Under the pieces are notes generated by a model. It did no database searches, was not told the origin of the DNA, and worked only from the letters and a program-made list of their open reading frames with translations. Positions 17,013 through 25,537 of a stretch of 64,000 nt of DNA are shown one piece after another. Positions within the stretch are counted from its first letter, which is position 1. Every line of letters begins with the position of its first letter. Where the stretch lies: positions 174,958 to 238,957 of the forward strand of contig JBLZWL010000003.1 in NCBI GenBank assembly GCA_049194865.1. The letters are read 5' to 3'. This stretch comes from Myxococcus terminator_A (lineage in GTDB: Bacteria; Myxococcota; Myxococcia; Myxococcales; Myxococcaceae). A program made the position numbers and the translations under genes.

Positions 17013-17816
17013 ACGCACCAGCGACTCCAGGAAGGAGCCGAGCGCGGCGTTGACGAGCGCGGGCTCCTCCACCGTAGACGAGTGTCCCCCTCGTGCGAGC
17101 CGCGCGAGTCGCGAGCCTGGAATCAACTGGTGGAGCCGCTCGGCCTTCGCCGGGACGGTGGCCACGTCCTCCTCCCCCACGACGATGAGCGTGGGCACGC
17201 GGATGTTCGGCACCTCGTGGGACACCGCGTTGCGGCGGATGACTCCGTTCACCGCGCGCCAGATATCCCGACGGTTCTCCAAGAGGCGCGCTCGCCACAA
17301 CGCCCGCTCCTCCGCGCGGTTCGGGTCCGACAGGAACGTCTTGCCGAACATGATGCGCATCACCGAGTCCACCACCGGCCTCAACCCCGCCATCCGGGCG
17401 ATGAGGTTGAGCAGCGTGTAGCGCGGCACGTTGGCCAGCGGCTCGGGGTCCGCCGACGTCTCCAAGAGACTCAACGAGCGCAACAGCTCCGGCCGGCGCG
17501 CCGCGATTCGCATGCCGATGAAGCCCCCCATGGACAGGCCGACGAAGTGACACGGCCCCAGGTCCAACTTCTCCATCAGACCCACCGCGTCCAGGTACAG
17601 CGTCTCCATGTCGATGGTGCTCACCTCGGGCACCGCGCTGCGGCCCTGCCCCCGGTGGTCATACGCGATGCAGCGATACCGCCCCCGCAACGCATCCACC
17701 TGGGGGTCGAACAGCCGCGTGCTCCACAACAACCCATGGCTGAACAGGATGGGCTCGCCAGAGCCTCCCGTATCCTCGTAATGCAACTCGGTTCCGTTCA
17801 CGGACAACATCGGCAT
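16983..17816 (-). CDS. Alpha/beta-fold hydrolase
   Basis: A 277-residue alpha/beta hydrolase. The nucleophile elbow is GLSMGG (Ser95), with Asp217 in VVGEEDVAT and His245 in GGHSS completing the triad. HG at 28-29 provides the oxyanion-hole motif, and DHRGQGRS is the typical strand-4 segment. The start is the ATG at 17816, preceded by a GGAGGGAA ribosome site; the longer frame to 17867 has no comparable site. The overall look is of the esterase / 3-oxoadipate enol-lactonase-like group, but the substrate cannot be fixed. The final residues are encoded by one copy of a 20-bp direct repeat. It lies 121 bases downstream of the AAA ATPase gene on the same strand. Confidence 0.85.
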   Translation of the reverse strand: MPMLSVNGTELHYEDTGGSGEPILFSHGLLWSTRLFDPQVDALRGRYRCIAYDHRGQGRSAVPEVSTIDMETLYLDAVGLMEKLDLGPCHFVGLSMGGFIGMRIAARRPELLRSLSLLETSADPEPLANVPRYTLLNLIARMAGLRPVVDSVMRIMFGKTFLSDPNRAEERALWRARLLENRRDIWRAVNGVIRRNAVSHEVPNIRVPTLIVVGEEDVATVPAKAERLHQLIPGSRLARLARGGHSSTVEEPALVNAALGSFLESLVRPPVSSSRAG

Positions 17817-17937
17817 GGCGGTTCCCTCCCCACTCCCCGCAGGATAGGCCAGCCCGTGACGCGACACGCCAGCAGTCGTGCCGCGGTGCGCCGGCTGTCG
17901 ACTCGCGGACGCCCACGGGAGAACGGACGTGCCCGGG

Positions 17938-19179
17938 TTACCAGAGCCCCTGGGCCTGGAGCAGGGCCCCCGTCTGTCCGGGAGTCGCGGTGCTGGCGGT
18001 GAACAGTCGCTCAGCGGCCTCCGGCGACGGGTCCTCCCAGGTCAGCACGCCCGTGGCCTCGTCCCGACGGCACACCACCAGGCTTGAGCGCACGTGCTCG
18101 GCGGACTCGAAGCCGAGCAGGTCCATCAGCACGGGGCTCTGGCTGGTGAAGAAGCTCTGCCGCCCCTTGAGCGGCTCGACGCTGGCCCGCACGAGCTGGG
18201 GGTGGAGGGAGTGGGCCACCTCGTCCACGACGACGACGGCGCGGGCCCGGGCCAGGTAGTGCTGGAGCGCGAGCAGGCGCTTCTGGCCATGCCCCAGGTG
18301 ACGCGCCGAGACACGCGTGCCCCCAGCGCCCAGGAAGTCCAGCTCCAGGCCCCCGAGTGTGAGGGACTCGTACTTGCCCTCCGGCGGCGCCTCCATGGGC
18401 ACCAGGCTGGCCTCCGCGGAGGTGAAGCCGAGCAGCCGCGCCGCGTCGCGCAAGAAGGGCACGGCGTCCGACGGGACGACGTAGCGCGCGGAGCCCCACT
18501 GCGCCGCCGCCAGCCGACGCAGGCCGTCCAACAGCGCCTCCGACGCGAGCCCCGTGCCCGTGGCCAGCACCCCCTCCGCCCGGCGCGAGAGGCGCAGTTC
18601 CACCTGGTAGAGCTGCTCGAAGTAGGCCAGCCCTTCGTCGAAGCGGCTCAGCCCCGCCAGCGCCGACACCTCGCGCGCCATGGCCAGCAGCGGCTCCACC
18701 GTGGCCGCGCCCTCGCCCGTCTTCTCCACCCAGGCGATGCCACCCGACATGAGGACCAGCCACAGCCGGCCAGCCACCTCGGGGGACAGCTTCTCCTGGA
18801 CGACGAGCGACGCGTCGTCCTCGCGCGAGACGGTGACTTGTGTCCCCTCGCGGTGGATGACCAGCGGCCAGGCCATGTCGCGCGGCGACACGACGATGTC
18901 CATGGACAACCCCGAGCCCCCGGGCCCGTCCTGAGGCACGTTGCGAACCCGCACCGTGATTCGGCCGGTGTCCGCGCTCAGCGCGTACTCCACCTCGAAG
19001 GGCTCTCGCGCCATCGCCGTGAAGTCGGAGCTGGCGACGGCGGCGAGGAGGTCCAGCAGGAGCGTCTTCCCCGTGCCGTTGCGGCCCAGCAACACGTTGA
19101 AGGACGGGCTGAACGACAGCCGCGTGCCGGGCTTCACGGAGCGGAACTGGTGGACCTGGAGCCACTGGAGCTTGAGCAT
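17938..19179 (-). CDS. RecF/OLD-type AAA family ATPase, stand-alone
   Basis: A 413-residue ATPase with the ABC-type head of RecF, SMC and OLD proteins. Walker A is GRNGTGKT (about residues 33-40). The signature LGHGQKRLL precedes Walker B VVVVDEVAHSLHP, and the segment FFTSQSPVL occupies the position of the usual TTHSP switch loop, with Gln in place of His. There is no coiled coil and no TOPRIM domain, so it is neither SMC nor classical OLD. Such lone ATPases are often found near defence genes, and two conflict-type loci lie just upstream in this window. No nuclease partner is adjacent: the next gene downstream is a hydrolase. Function is unknown; ATPase fold is firm. Confidence 0.8.
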   Translation of the reverse strand: MLKLQWLQVHQFRSVKPGTRLSFSPSFNVLLGRNGTGKTLLLDLLAAVASSDFTAMAREPFEVEYALSADTGRITVRVRNVPQDGPGGSGLSMDIVVSPRDMAWPLVIHREGTQVTVSREDDASLVVQEKLSPEVAGRLWLVLMSGGIAWVEKTGEGAATVEPLLAMAREVSALAGLSRFDEGLAYFEQLYQVELRLSRRAEGVLATGTGLASEALLDGLRRLAAAQWGSARYVVPSDAVPFLRDAARLLGFTSAEASLVPMEAPPEGKYESLTLGGLELDFLGAGGTRVSARHLGHGQKRLLALQHYLARARAVVVVDEVAHSLHPQLVRASVEPLKGRQSFFTSQSPVLMDLLGFESAEHVRSSLVVCRRDEATGVLTWEDPSPEAAERLFTASTATPGQTGALLQAQGLW

Positions 19180-19325
19180 CGCCCGTCAGCCTCTCCCCCG
19201 GACACGCCAGGGTCAACCCCGGCTGTGACACAAAACGCTACTCCCGGAGAAGTCAATCAACACCCATTGTGAATATTTCTTGAGACAGTCAGGCTGCTGG
19301 TGCAACTCATTGACGGAGGTCACTC

Positions 19326-20375
19326 ATGTCCCCCTCGCAGCCGTCCCTGATTCGTTTCATGTCGAGAGTTTCATTGCTCGGGCTCCTGGCCGCCGTGAGC
19401 GTCGTCGCCTGGAGCACGCCCGCCGAGGCGCGCAACATCGGAGGGGTCATCGGCTATGCGTCCAACGGACAGGGCGAGCCGCCGAGGGGGTTCGAGCCGT
19501 GGTGCAAGTTCACGTACGAGATTTCCTGCAGTTGCGCGCCTCACGTCGTCACCAACTTCAAGCACGCCACGGGCTGCTCCAACGAGAGCCTGGAGGAGGC
19601 CAAGAAGGACGCCCCGAACGCCTGTACCAACCTCTGCACGAAGGCGGCCGAGAACTCGCCGCGGGCTGGGGGCGGCTACAACACCGGCGGCGGCGTCGTA
19701 CGACCGGGGGGGTCGCGGGAGGGCGGTGTGATGCTCACGGGCGCCGGCACTCTGGTCGGCATGGAATCGGGGGGCTATGTGGGGTTCGTCCCGTCCAGCA
19801 TCGAGCCTATCGGGCACTCCTCCCATAAGGAGTGGCTGGCCGAGCTGCTCGTCCAGCATACCACCGTGCCATGGGTCTTCCTGGCGGACCTCGGCGACTC
19901 CAGCCAGTGGGAAGACGCTACCGGCTCGGCCGCCTTCATCCAGACCTACTGGAGCCACCAGGGCGCGCCCGCGCCCATCGGCGAGTGCCGCTACTCCGCC
20001 CAGCGCGCCTGCGCGCTCGAGGACCTGAAGGCCGGTGACAGCCTCCAGGTCTGCTCGAACGAGAGTGAGGAGGATGCCCGGCACATCGCCAAGACGGGCT
20101 GCGCGCCGCTGCGCTACGACGCACTGAGCCGCTCGTGGGAGAACTGGGCCCTCTACGGCAACTGGACGGAAGGGCCCTACCGGGCGCCTGCCGCGACCGT
20201 CCGCGCCGTGGGCCCCGGGCAATTCATCGGCTACGTGCCGTCCAGCCTGAAGGTCGTGGGACCGTACGAGGACTGGGCGAAGCTGGCGGACGAGTTGCTG
20301 GAGCGAACGCAGGGCACCGCTGTGTGGCTCACCGGACCGGCATCGTTCTACGCCTCCGATTCCGACAAGGAGTGA
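19326..20375 (+). CDS. Secreted Cys-rich protein with internal duplication
   Basis: A 349-residue exported protein whose signal peptide ends near WSTPAEA. A GGAGG at 19315-19319 precedes the ATG. The mature part appears to be two related halves. The Cys-containing segment with GCSNESLEEAKKDA is echoed by VCSNESEEDARHIA, and the segment YVGFVPSSIEPIG...WLAELL is echoed by YIGYVPSSLKVVG...LADELL (really FIGYVPSS). A Gly-rich linker, about residues 115-150, lies in the first half. The paired Cys suggest disulfide-stabilised periplasmic or extracellular domains. No known family is recognised. It is preceded by a 146-base AT-richer region and followed by a strong hairpin, so it is probably transcribed alone. 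Confidence 0.72.
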   Translation: MSPSQPSLIRFMSRVSLLGLLAAVSVVAWSTPAEARNIGGVIGYASNGQGEPPRGFEPWCKFTYEISCSCAPHVVTNFKHATGCSNESLEEAKKDAPNACTNLCTKAAENSPRAGGGYNTGGGVVRPGGSREGGVMLTGAGTLVGMESGGYVGFVPSSIEPIGHSSHKEWLAELLVQHTTVPWVFLADLGDSSQWEDATGSAAFIQTYWSHQGAPAPIGECRYSAQRACALEDLKAGDSLQVCSNESEEDARHIAKTGCAPLRYDALSRSWENWALYGNWTEGPYRAPAATVRAVGPGQFIGYVPSSLKVVGPYEDWAKLADELLERTQGTAVWLTGPASFYASDSDKE

Positions 20376-20388
20376 CATACAGCCCGCT

Positions 20389-20417
20389 CCCGCCCCGCTG
20401 CTCGCACGCGGGGCGGG
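20389..20417 (+). terminator. Hairpin after the duplicated secreted protein
   Basis: A 10-bp perfect GC stem (CCCGCCCCGC at 20389-20398 with its complement at 20408-20417) has a 9-base loop and begins 14 bases after the stop codon. No T run follows. It is probably a terminator. Confidence 0.65.
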
Positions 20418-20519
20418 GTGACGGACGGCCCAACCCGGGAGGACGGCCCAGTCCCGCTATCCCCGTGAGCCCGGCTTGTCACGACAGGGCGCGACAGGCA
20501 GGCTGAGGGCACTTCCGAC

Positions 20520-22583
20520 ATGCGCCCTGCTCGTCCCGCCCTGCTCGCCCTCGTCCTCCTCGCATTGCTTGGCACGGCCGTGGGAGTCACCTTCGCGCTG
20601 CGCACGCCGGCCTCCACACCGGCCACCGCGAGCGCCTCCACTCCCACGACGCCCAAGCCCGCTCCCTCTCCCGTGGCCCAGGCCACGCCACCGCCCACGG
20701 AGGTGAAGGACGGGCACCCGCCGCGCGGTGTCTACGCCGGCGCCGAAGCCTGCGGTGAGTGCCACGAGGATGAGCACGCCGAGTGGAGCAAGGGCTGGCA
20801 CTCGCGCGCGCTGTCTCCGGCGACGTCGAAGTTCGTGGTGGGCGACTACCGCAAGAACACGCACTTCAAGGGAGACTCCAGCGAGGCGTGGATGCGCCGC
20901 GACGGCGAGCACCACTCCATGCGCACGAAGGGCGCGGACGGGCAGCTCGCGGAGTTCCCGGTGCAGTGGGTGGTGGGCGGCAAGCGCATGCAGGACCCCA
21001 TCACGGTGCTCGCCGACGGTCGCTGGCAGGTGCTGCCCGTCTACTACCACGTCACCGGCAAGGGCGAGTGGGTGGACTACTCGGAGACGAAGCAGGGCGC
21101 GCTCACGCCGGACCATCCGTTCTTCTGGGCGAACTTCCGTCGCAGCGCGCAGCACGCGTGTCTGGATTGTCACGTCACCGGGCTCGACGCGCGCCATGAC
21201 CGCGCCACCCACACGTGGACCACGCGCTTCACCGACGCGGGCGTCGCGTGCGAGAGCTGCCACGGCCCCGGCGCGCGGCACGCCGACACGCAGGACCCGA
21301 AGGACATCGTCCAGCCGTCGAAGCTGTCCTCGGAGCTGGGCTTCGCGGTGTGCGCGCAGTGCCATGGTCCGCGCCGTCCCCTCTTCCCCATCCTCGACGG
21401 CGCGCACCGCTTCCAACCGGGCCAGAAGTACGAGGACTTCTACCAGCCCATCGTCCTCTTCGTGGGCAACGAGCGCTCCGGCGACTACTTCACCGACGGC
21501 CGCCCCAGCACCTCCAGCTTCGAGTACCAGGCCCTCATCCAGTCGCAGTGCCACCTCCAGGGCGGCGCCACCTGCCTCACCTGTCACACCGCGCCGCACG
21601 AGCCGCACGCGCCCAACGAGCTGAACCTGCCGGAGAAGACCGCCGCGAAAACCTCCGTCGGCTCCGCCACCTGTCAGCAATGCCACGCGGACCTGTTCGC
21701 GGCGGGCGCGAAACACTCCCAGCACACCAGCCGCGCCGCGCAGGACTGCCTGGCCTGTCACATGCCGCCCGTCGTCTCCGGCGTGCTCGACAAGTTCGCG
21801 GACCACGCGATGGACGTGCCCGCGCCGAAGAACACCACGCGCCACGGCATCCCCAATGCCTGCAACACCTGTCACACGAAGCAGACGCCCGAGGCCATGG
21901 ACCAGGCCCTGACGAAAATGTGGCCGGACTCCGCGAAGCGGCAGGAGCGCCGCGTGCGGCTGGCGGACGCCTTCGACGACAAGACGGCGGACACCAGCCG
22001 GCCCGCGCTGGAGGCCGTGCTCTCCGACACGAAGGAGGCGGCGTCGCTGCGCGGCGTGGCGGCGAAGGTGCTCGGGCGTCGCTACAAGAAAGACGCCGTG
22101 CCCGCCCTGCGCGCCGCGCTGAAGGGCACACAGGACAGCCTGCTGCGCGCGGACGTCATCGAGGCGCTGGGCGCCGTGGGCGGCAAGGAGGCCACCGAGG
22201 ACCTGGCGGCGCTGCTCCAGGACGGCTCCACGTGGGTGCGCCAGTCCGCGGCGCTGACGCTGGCGAGCTTCGGTGACGCGCGCGGCGCCGCGGCCGTGGA
22301 GGTGCTGGCGTCGCGACCGGAGACCTCAGGGCTCGTCCAGCCGCACCTCATGTTGGGACAGCTCGCCATGCGCCGGAAGGACCTGACCACCGCCATCCGA
22401 GAGTTCGAGAAGGCGTTGGATTTGCAGCCCTACAACGCCGACGCGCTCGTCCGTCTGGCCGACCTTTATGTCGTCCAGGGACAGGTGGAGAAGGGCAAGG
22501 AGCGGCTCGAGGACGCGCTGCGCTTCGACCCACAGAGCCGCGCGGCGAAGCAGCGTCTGTCCATGCTCAAACAGGGCCGCTGA
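20520..22583 (+). CDS. Eight-haem cytochrome c with C-terminal HEAT and TPR repeats
   Basis: A 687-residue exported multihaem cytochrome. An N-terminal hydrophobic segment (residues 5-26) acts as signal or anchor and is followed by a Pro/Thr/Ala-rich spacer. Eight CXXCH haem motifs are present: CGECH (residue 78), CLDCH, CESCH, CAQCH, CLTCH, CQQCH, CLACH and CNTCH. Extra His residues can serve as distal ligands. After the last haem site come HEAT-like repeats (about 495-600, including LRADVIEALGAVGGKEATEDLAALL in two parts) and then TPR-like helices (about 610-687). Similar haem-plus-TPR proteins occur in delta-proteobacteria and related groups. It would carry electrons in the periplasm, with the repeats docking a partner. 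The partner is unknown; no reductase gene is adjacent. Confidence 0.88.
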   Translation: MRPARPALLALVLLALLGTAVGVTFALRTPASTPATASASTPTTPKPAPSPVAQATPPPTEVKDGHPPRGVYAGAEACGECHEDEHAEWSKGWHSRALSPATSKFVVGDYRKNTHFKGDSSEAWMRRDGEHHSMRTKGADGQLAEFPVQWVVGGKRMQDPITVLADGRWQVLPVYYHVTGKGEWVDYSETKQGALTPDHPFFWANFRRSAQHACLDCHVTGLDARHDRATHTWTTRFTDAGVACESCHGPGARHADTQDPKDIVQPSKLSSELGFAVCAQCHGPRRPLFPILDGAHRFQPGQKYEDFYQPIVLFVGNERSGDYFTDGRPSTSSFEYQALIQSQCHLQGGATCLTCHTAPHEPHAPNELNLPEKTAAKTSVGSATCQQCHADLFAAGAKHSQHTSRAAQDCLACHMPPVVSGVLDKFADHAMDVPAPKNTTRHGIPNACNTCHTKQTPEAMDQALTKMWPDSAKRQERRVRLADAFDDKTADTSRPALEAVLSDTKEAASLRGVAAKVLGRRYKKDAVPALRAALKGTQDSLLRADVIEALGAVGGKEATEDLAALLQDGSTWVRQSAALTLASFGDARGAAAVEVLASRPETSGLVQPHLMLGQLAMRRKDLTTAIREFEKALDLQPYNADALVRLADLYVVQGQVEKGKERLEDALRFDPQSRAAKQRLSMLKQGR

Positions 22584-22693
22584 GGCAGCAGCCACGCGGA
22601 GGACTCAAGCCCTCCGGCGCTCCATCCACTGCTGAGCAGGGCCTACCCCCTTCTGTCCGACAGGCGGGGACCAGCCCTGGGGTACGTGGCCGG

Positions 22694-22728
22694 TATCGGG
22701 TGCCTCCCCTACCTCAGGGCACCCGATA
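22694..22728. promoter_or_regulatory. Perfect inverted repeat touching the efflux operon start codon
   Basis: TATCGGGTGCC at 22694-22704 and its exact complement at 22718-22728 are separated by 13 bases. The right arm ends on the A of the ATG of the TolC-family gene. It could be an operator for a dimeric repressor, or an mRNA hairpin masking the start codon. Either would regulate the efflux operon; neither is proven. Confidence 0.55.
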
Positions 22729-24395
22729 TGAACGCCCTGCTGCTCGCCCTCATCCTCACGCACCCCGGCGCCGAACCGGAGGTGCTGCTCGCCCAGGCCC
22801 GGCCGCCTTCCGCCGTGCGACAGCGACCCCAGGGACACGGCGCGCCCAAGGTGCTGCCCATCCAGAATCCCGGGGCGCCCAGGCCTCCGTCGGCTCAAGG
22901 ACAAGGCACGCCGGCGACGACCCCTGGAGCGCCGTCACGGCCTCCGAGCACGCCACGGCAAGACACCGCACCTCAAGGGTCAGGGGACACGTCCGCGCAA
23001 GGGCCGGGTGAGGCCACCGGGCAGAGCGACGACACGCCGGAGCCACCGCAGCCCGAGGTGTCGGACCCGCTCTTGACGCCGATGCCGCCCGCGCCCCTCC
23101 AGGTGAAGTCCTGGGACGAGGCGCTGGAGCTGGTGCGGCAGCGCTCCACCGACTTGAGGCAGGCGCTGGCCCAGGTAGAGGCCGCGGCGGGACAGGCGCG
23201 CATCGCGCTGGCGGGCCTGCTGCCCGTCATCACCGGCACGGTGGGCGTGCAGTACAACGTGCTGGACCCCGACGCGACGACCTTCATTGGCGGCGGCACG
23301 GGCGGGGGCGTGGGTGGTGGCATCGGCGGCGGGGTGGGCGGCGGTGTCGGTGGGGGCACGGGGACGGACAGCACCCTGAGACCCACGCAGCCGCCCTTCG
23401 CGGGAATCCTCTCGGCCTCCGTGCCGCTGTTCGACCTGCGGGCCATTGGCGCGCGGCGCACGGCGCGCGAGGCCCAGCGCGCCGCGGCGTGGTCTCTCGC
23501 GGAGACGCGGCGTCAGCTCAGCAGCGCGCTCGCGCGGGCGTTGGTGCAGGTGGCCGCGCAGGAGCGACTTGCCGAGGTCAACCGCGTCAACCTGCGCACC
23601 GCGCTGGAGCGGCTCGCCCTCGCGCAGCGTCGGTTGGATTTGGGCGCGGGCACCAAGCTGGACGTGGTGCGAGTGAAACAGGATGCGGAGTCCGCGCGGG
23701 CCCTCGTCGTGAGGGGTGACGAAGACCTGCGACAGGCGCGCGAGGCGCTCGGGCTCGCCCTCGGGCTGCCGCAGGCGGTGGGGCTGGCCAAGGGCGTTCG
23801 GGTGGACGAGCTGCTCCAGAGCGCGCGGAAGGACTGTCGCCAGCTTCCGGGGTTCGAGGGGCGCTCGGACCTGGAGGCGGCGCGCTCGCGCTTCACCGTG
23901 GCGCAGCGGCAGGTCAGCGAGGTGAAGGCTCAGTACGCGCCGTCGATATCGCTGACGAGCACGACGATTGCCCTCACGGTGGAGGACGACTTCGTGAACG
24001 TGCCCATCTGGAACATCGGAGCCAGCCTGCTGCTGCCCTTCTGGGACGGCGGGGCGCGCGGGGGGCTGCTGCGGCAGACCCGCGCCCAGGCGGAGGTCGC
24101 CCGCCAGCAGGTGATGGAGCTGGAGCGCTCCGTCACGGTGGAGGTGGCGCAAGCGCGGCGCGGGGTGGAGGTCTCCCAGGCCTCGCGAGACATCTCGTCG
24201 CAGGAGCGGGTGCTGGCCGAGGAGAACGACCGGCTCACCCGTCGCAGTTTCGAGGTGGGCACGGGCACCAGCCTGGAGCTCATCCAGACGGCGGCGGCGC
24301 TGCGACAAGCGGAGCTGGCGCTGGTGGTGCGCGAGTTCCAGCTGGAGCAGGCGCGCGTCGAGGCATTCCTTGCGGAGGCGGCATGCGACTGGTGA
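22728..24395 (+). CDS. TolC-family outer-membrane efflux protein
   Basis: Outer-membrane channel of a tripartite efflux pump, 555 residues from the ATG at 22728 (an in-frame GTG at 22686 is possible). After the export leader comes a long Pro/Gln/Ser-rich region (about residues 20-105) and then the two TolC repeats with helical hairpins. The segments WDEALELVRQRS and LDLGAGTKLDVVRVKQD are typical of OEP repeats. Oddly, a run of GGG plus one residue, with almost no other residue types, fills residues about 188-211, probably in a surface loop. The next gene overlaps its 3' end by 13 bases. Substrate cannot be inferred. Confidence 0.88.
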   Translation: MNALLLALILTHPGAEPEVLLAQARPPSAVRQRPQGHGAPKVLPIQNPGAPRPPSAQGQGTPATTPGAPSRPPSTPRQDTAPQGSGDTSAQGPGEATGQSDDTPEPPQPEVSDPLLTPMPPAPLQVKSWDEALELVRQRSTDLRQALAQVEAAAGQARIALAGLLPVITGTVGVQYNVLDPDATTFIGGGTGGGVGGGIGGGVGGGVGGGTGTDSTLRPTQPPFAGILSASVPLFDLRAIGARRTAREAQRAAAWSLAETRRQLSSALARALVQVAAQERLAEVNRVNLRTALERLALAQRRLDLGAGTKLDVVRVKQDAESARALVVRGDEDLRQAREALGLALGLPQAVGLAKGVRVDELLQSARKDCRQLPGFEGRSDLEAARSRFTVAQRQVSEVKAQYAPSISLTSTTIALTVEDDFVNVPIWNIGASLLLPFWDGGARGGLLRQTRAQAEVARQQVMELERSVTVEVAQARRGVEVSQASRDISSQERVLAEENDRLTRRSFEVGTGTSLELIQTAAALRQAELALVVREFQLEQARVEAFLAEAACDW

Positions 24396-25528
24396 GGACA
24401 TGGGGCGCGGGGTGGGCGGTGGCCCTGGCGCTGGCGGGGTGCAAGGGCTCGAAGCAAGAGGACGGCCCCCAGGGCGGTCAGGCCGGCGCGGGCACCGCCC
24501 TGCCGGTGCAGGCGCTGGCGCTGGCAACTGGCGAGGTGCAGGACGCGGGCGAGTACGTGGGCACGCTCATCTCCCGCAGCAGCATCTCCGTGTATCCCCA
24601 GGTCGCCGGCTACGTGCAGGCGATTCCGGTGCGGCCCGGCTCGCGCGCGCAGCGCGACGAGGTGCTGCTGGTGGTGGACCCGCGACGGGAGCAGGCGGGC
24701 CTGCGCGCCACCCAGGCCCAGCGCGCGGCGGCGCTGGCGCAGCGCGAGTTCGCCCGGCGCACCCGCGAGCGCAGCGCGCAGCTCCTCAAGGAGGGGCTCC
24801 AGAGTCGCCAGGACTATGACCAGGCCGTGGCGCAGGCGCAGCAGGCGGACGCGAGCGCGAGGGCGATTGAAGCGCAAATCCAGTCGCAGCGCGTGCAGCT
24901 CGGCTTCTACGAGGTGAGCGCGCCCTTCGCGGGCGTGGTGGGCGACATCCCGGTGAAGGTGGGCGACTACGTGACGCCGCAGACGCGACTCACCTCGCTG
25001 GACCAGAGCAAGGTGCTGGAGCTGTCCGTGCAGGTGCCGGTGGACCGCGCCCAGCGCGTGCAGGTGGGGAAGACGCCGCTGGAGGTGCTGGACTCGGACG
25101 GCAAGGTGCTGGTGTCCGCGCCCGCCTTCTTCGTGGCGCCCACGCCCGCCGCGACGACGCAGTTGGTGGAGGTGAAGGCCGCCTTCGAGAACACGGGGAA
25201 GCTGCGCGCGGGGCAGTTGGTGCGCGTGCGCGTGGTGTACGCGTCGCGCGAGGCCCTCATCGTGCCCACCGTCGCGGTGACACAAATCAGCAGCCAGTCC
25301 TTCGTGTACCTGGTGGGCTCCGCCGACGGAGGCGCCGTCGCGCGGCGCACGCCGGTGGACGTGGGCGACGTCACGGGCAACGACTACGAGGTGACGGCGG
25401 GGCTGGACGCGGGGGCCCAGGTCGTGGTGACGGGGTTGCAATTGCTGCGCGATGGCCAGCCCATCAAACCCACGCCCGCGAAGCCCGAGGGCCAGGGTGT
25501 GGGCGGCGCCTCCGACGCGGGCCAGTGA
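24383..25528 (+). CDS. RND efflux periplasmic adaptor lipoprotein
   Basis: Membrane-fusion protein of 381 residues linking the RND pump to the TolC channel. The leader ends LALAGC, a lipobox, so it is anchored in the inner membrane as in AcrA/MexA. The lipoyl-like half-motifs (VYPQVAGYVQAIPVRPGS and EVSAPFAGVVGDIPVKVGDYV) flank a helical hairpin (about residues 110-165). The beta-barrel and membrane-proximal domains follow, including GKLRAGQLVRVRV. It overlaps the TolC gene and sits 9 bases before the pump gene, so all three are co-transcribed. Confidence 0.92.
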   Translation: MRLVRTWGAGWAVALALAGCKGSKQEDGPQGGQAGAGTALPVQALALATGEVQDAGEYVGTLISRSSISVYPQVAGYVQAIPVRPGSRAQRDEVLLVVDPRREQAGLRATQAQRAAALAQREFARRTRERSAQLLKEGLQSRQDYDQAVAQAQQADASARAIEAQIQSQRVQLGFYEVSAPFAGVVGDIPVKVGDYVTPQTRLTSLDQSKVLELSVQVPVDRAQRVQVGKTPLEVLDSDGKVLVSAPAFFVAPTPAATTQLVEVKAAFENTGKLRAGQLVRVRVVYASREALIVPTVAVTQISSQSFVYLVGSADGGAVARRTPVDVGDVTGNDYEVTAGLDAGAQVVVTGLQLLRDGQPIKPTPAKPEGQGVGGASDAGQ

Positions 25529-25537
25529 GAGGACTGC

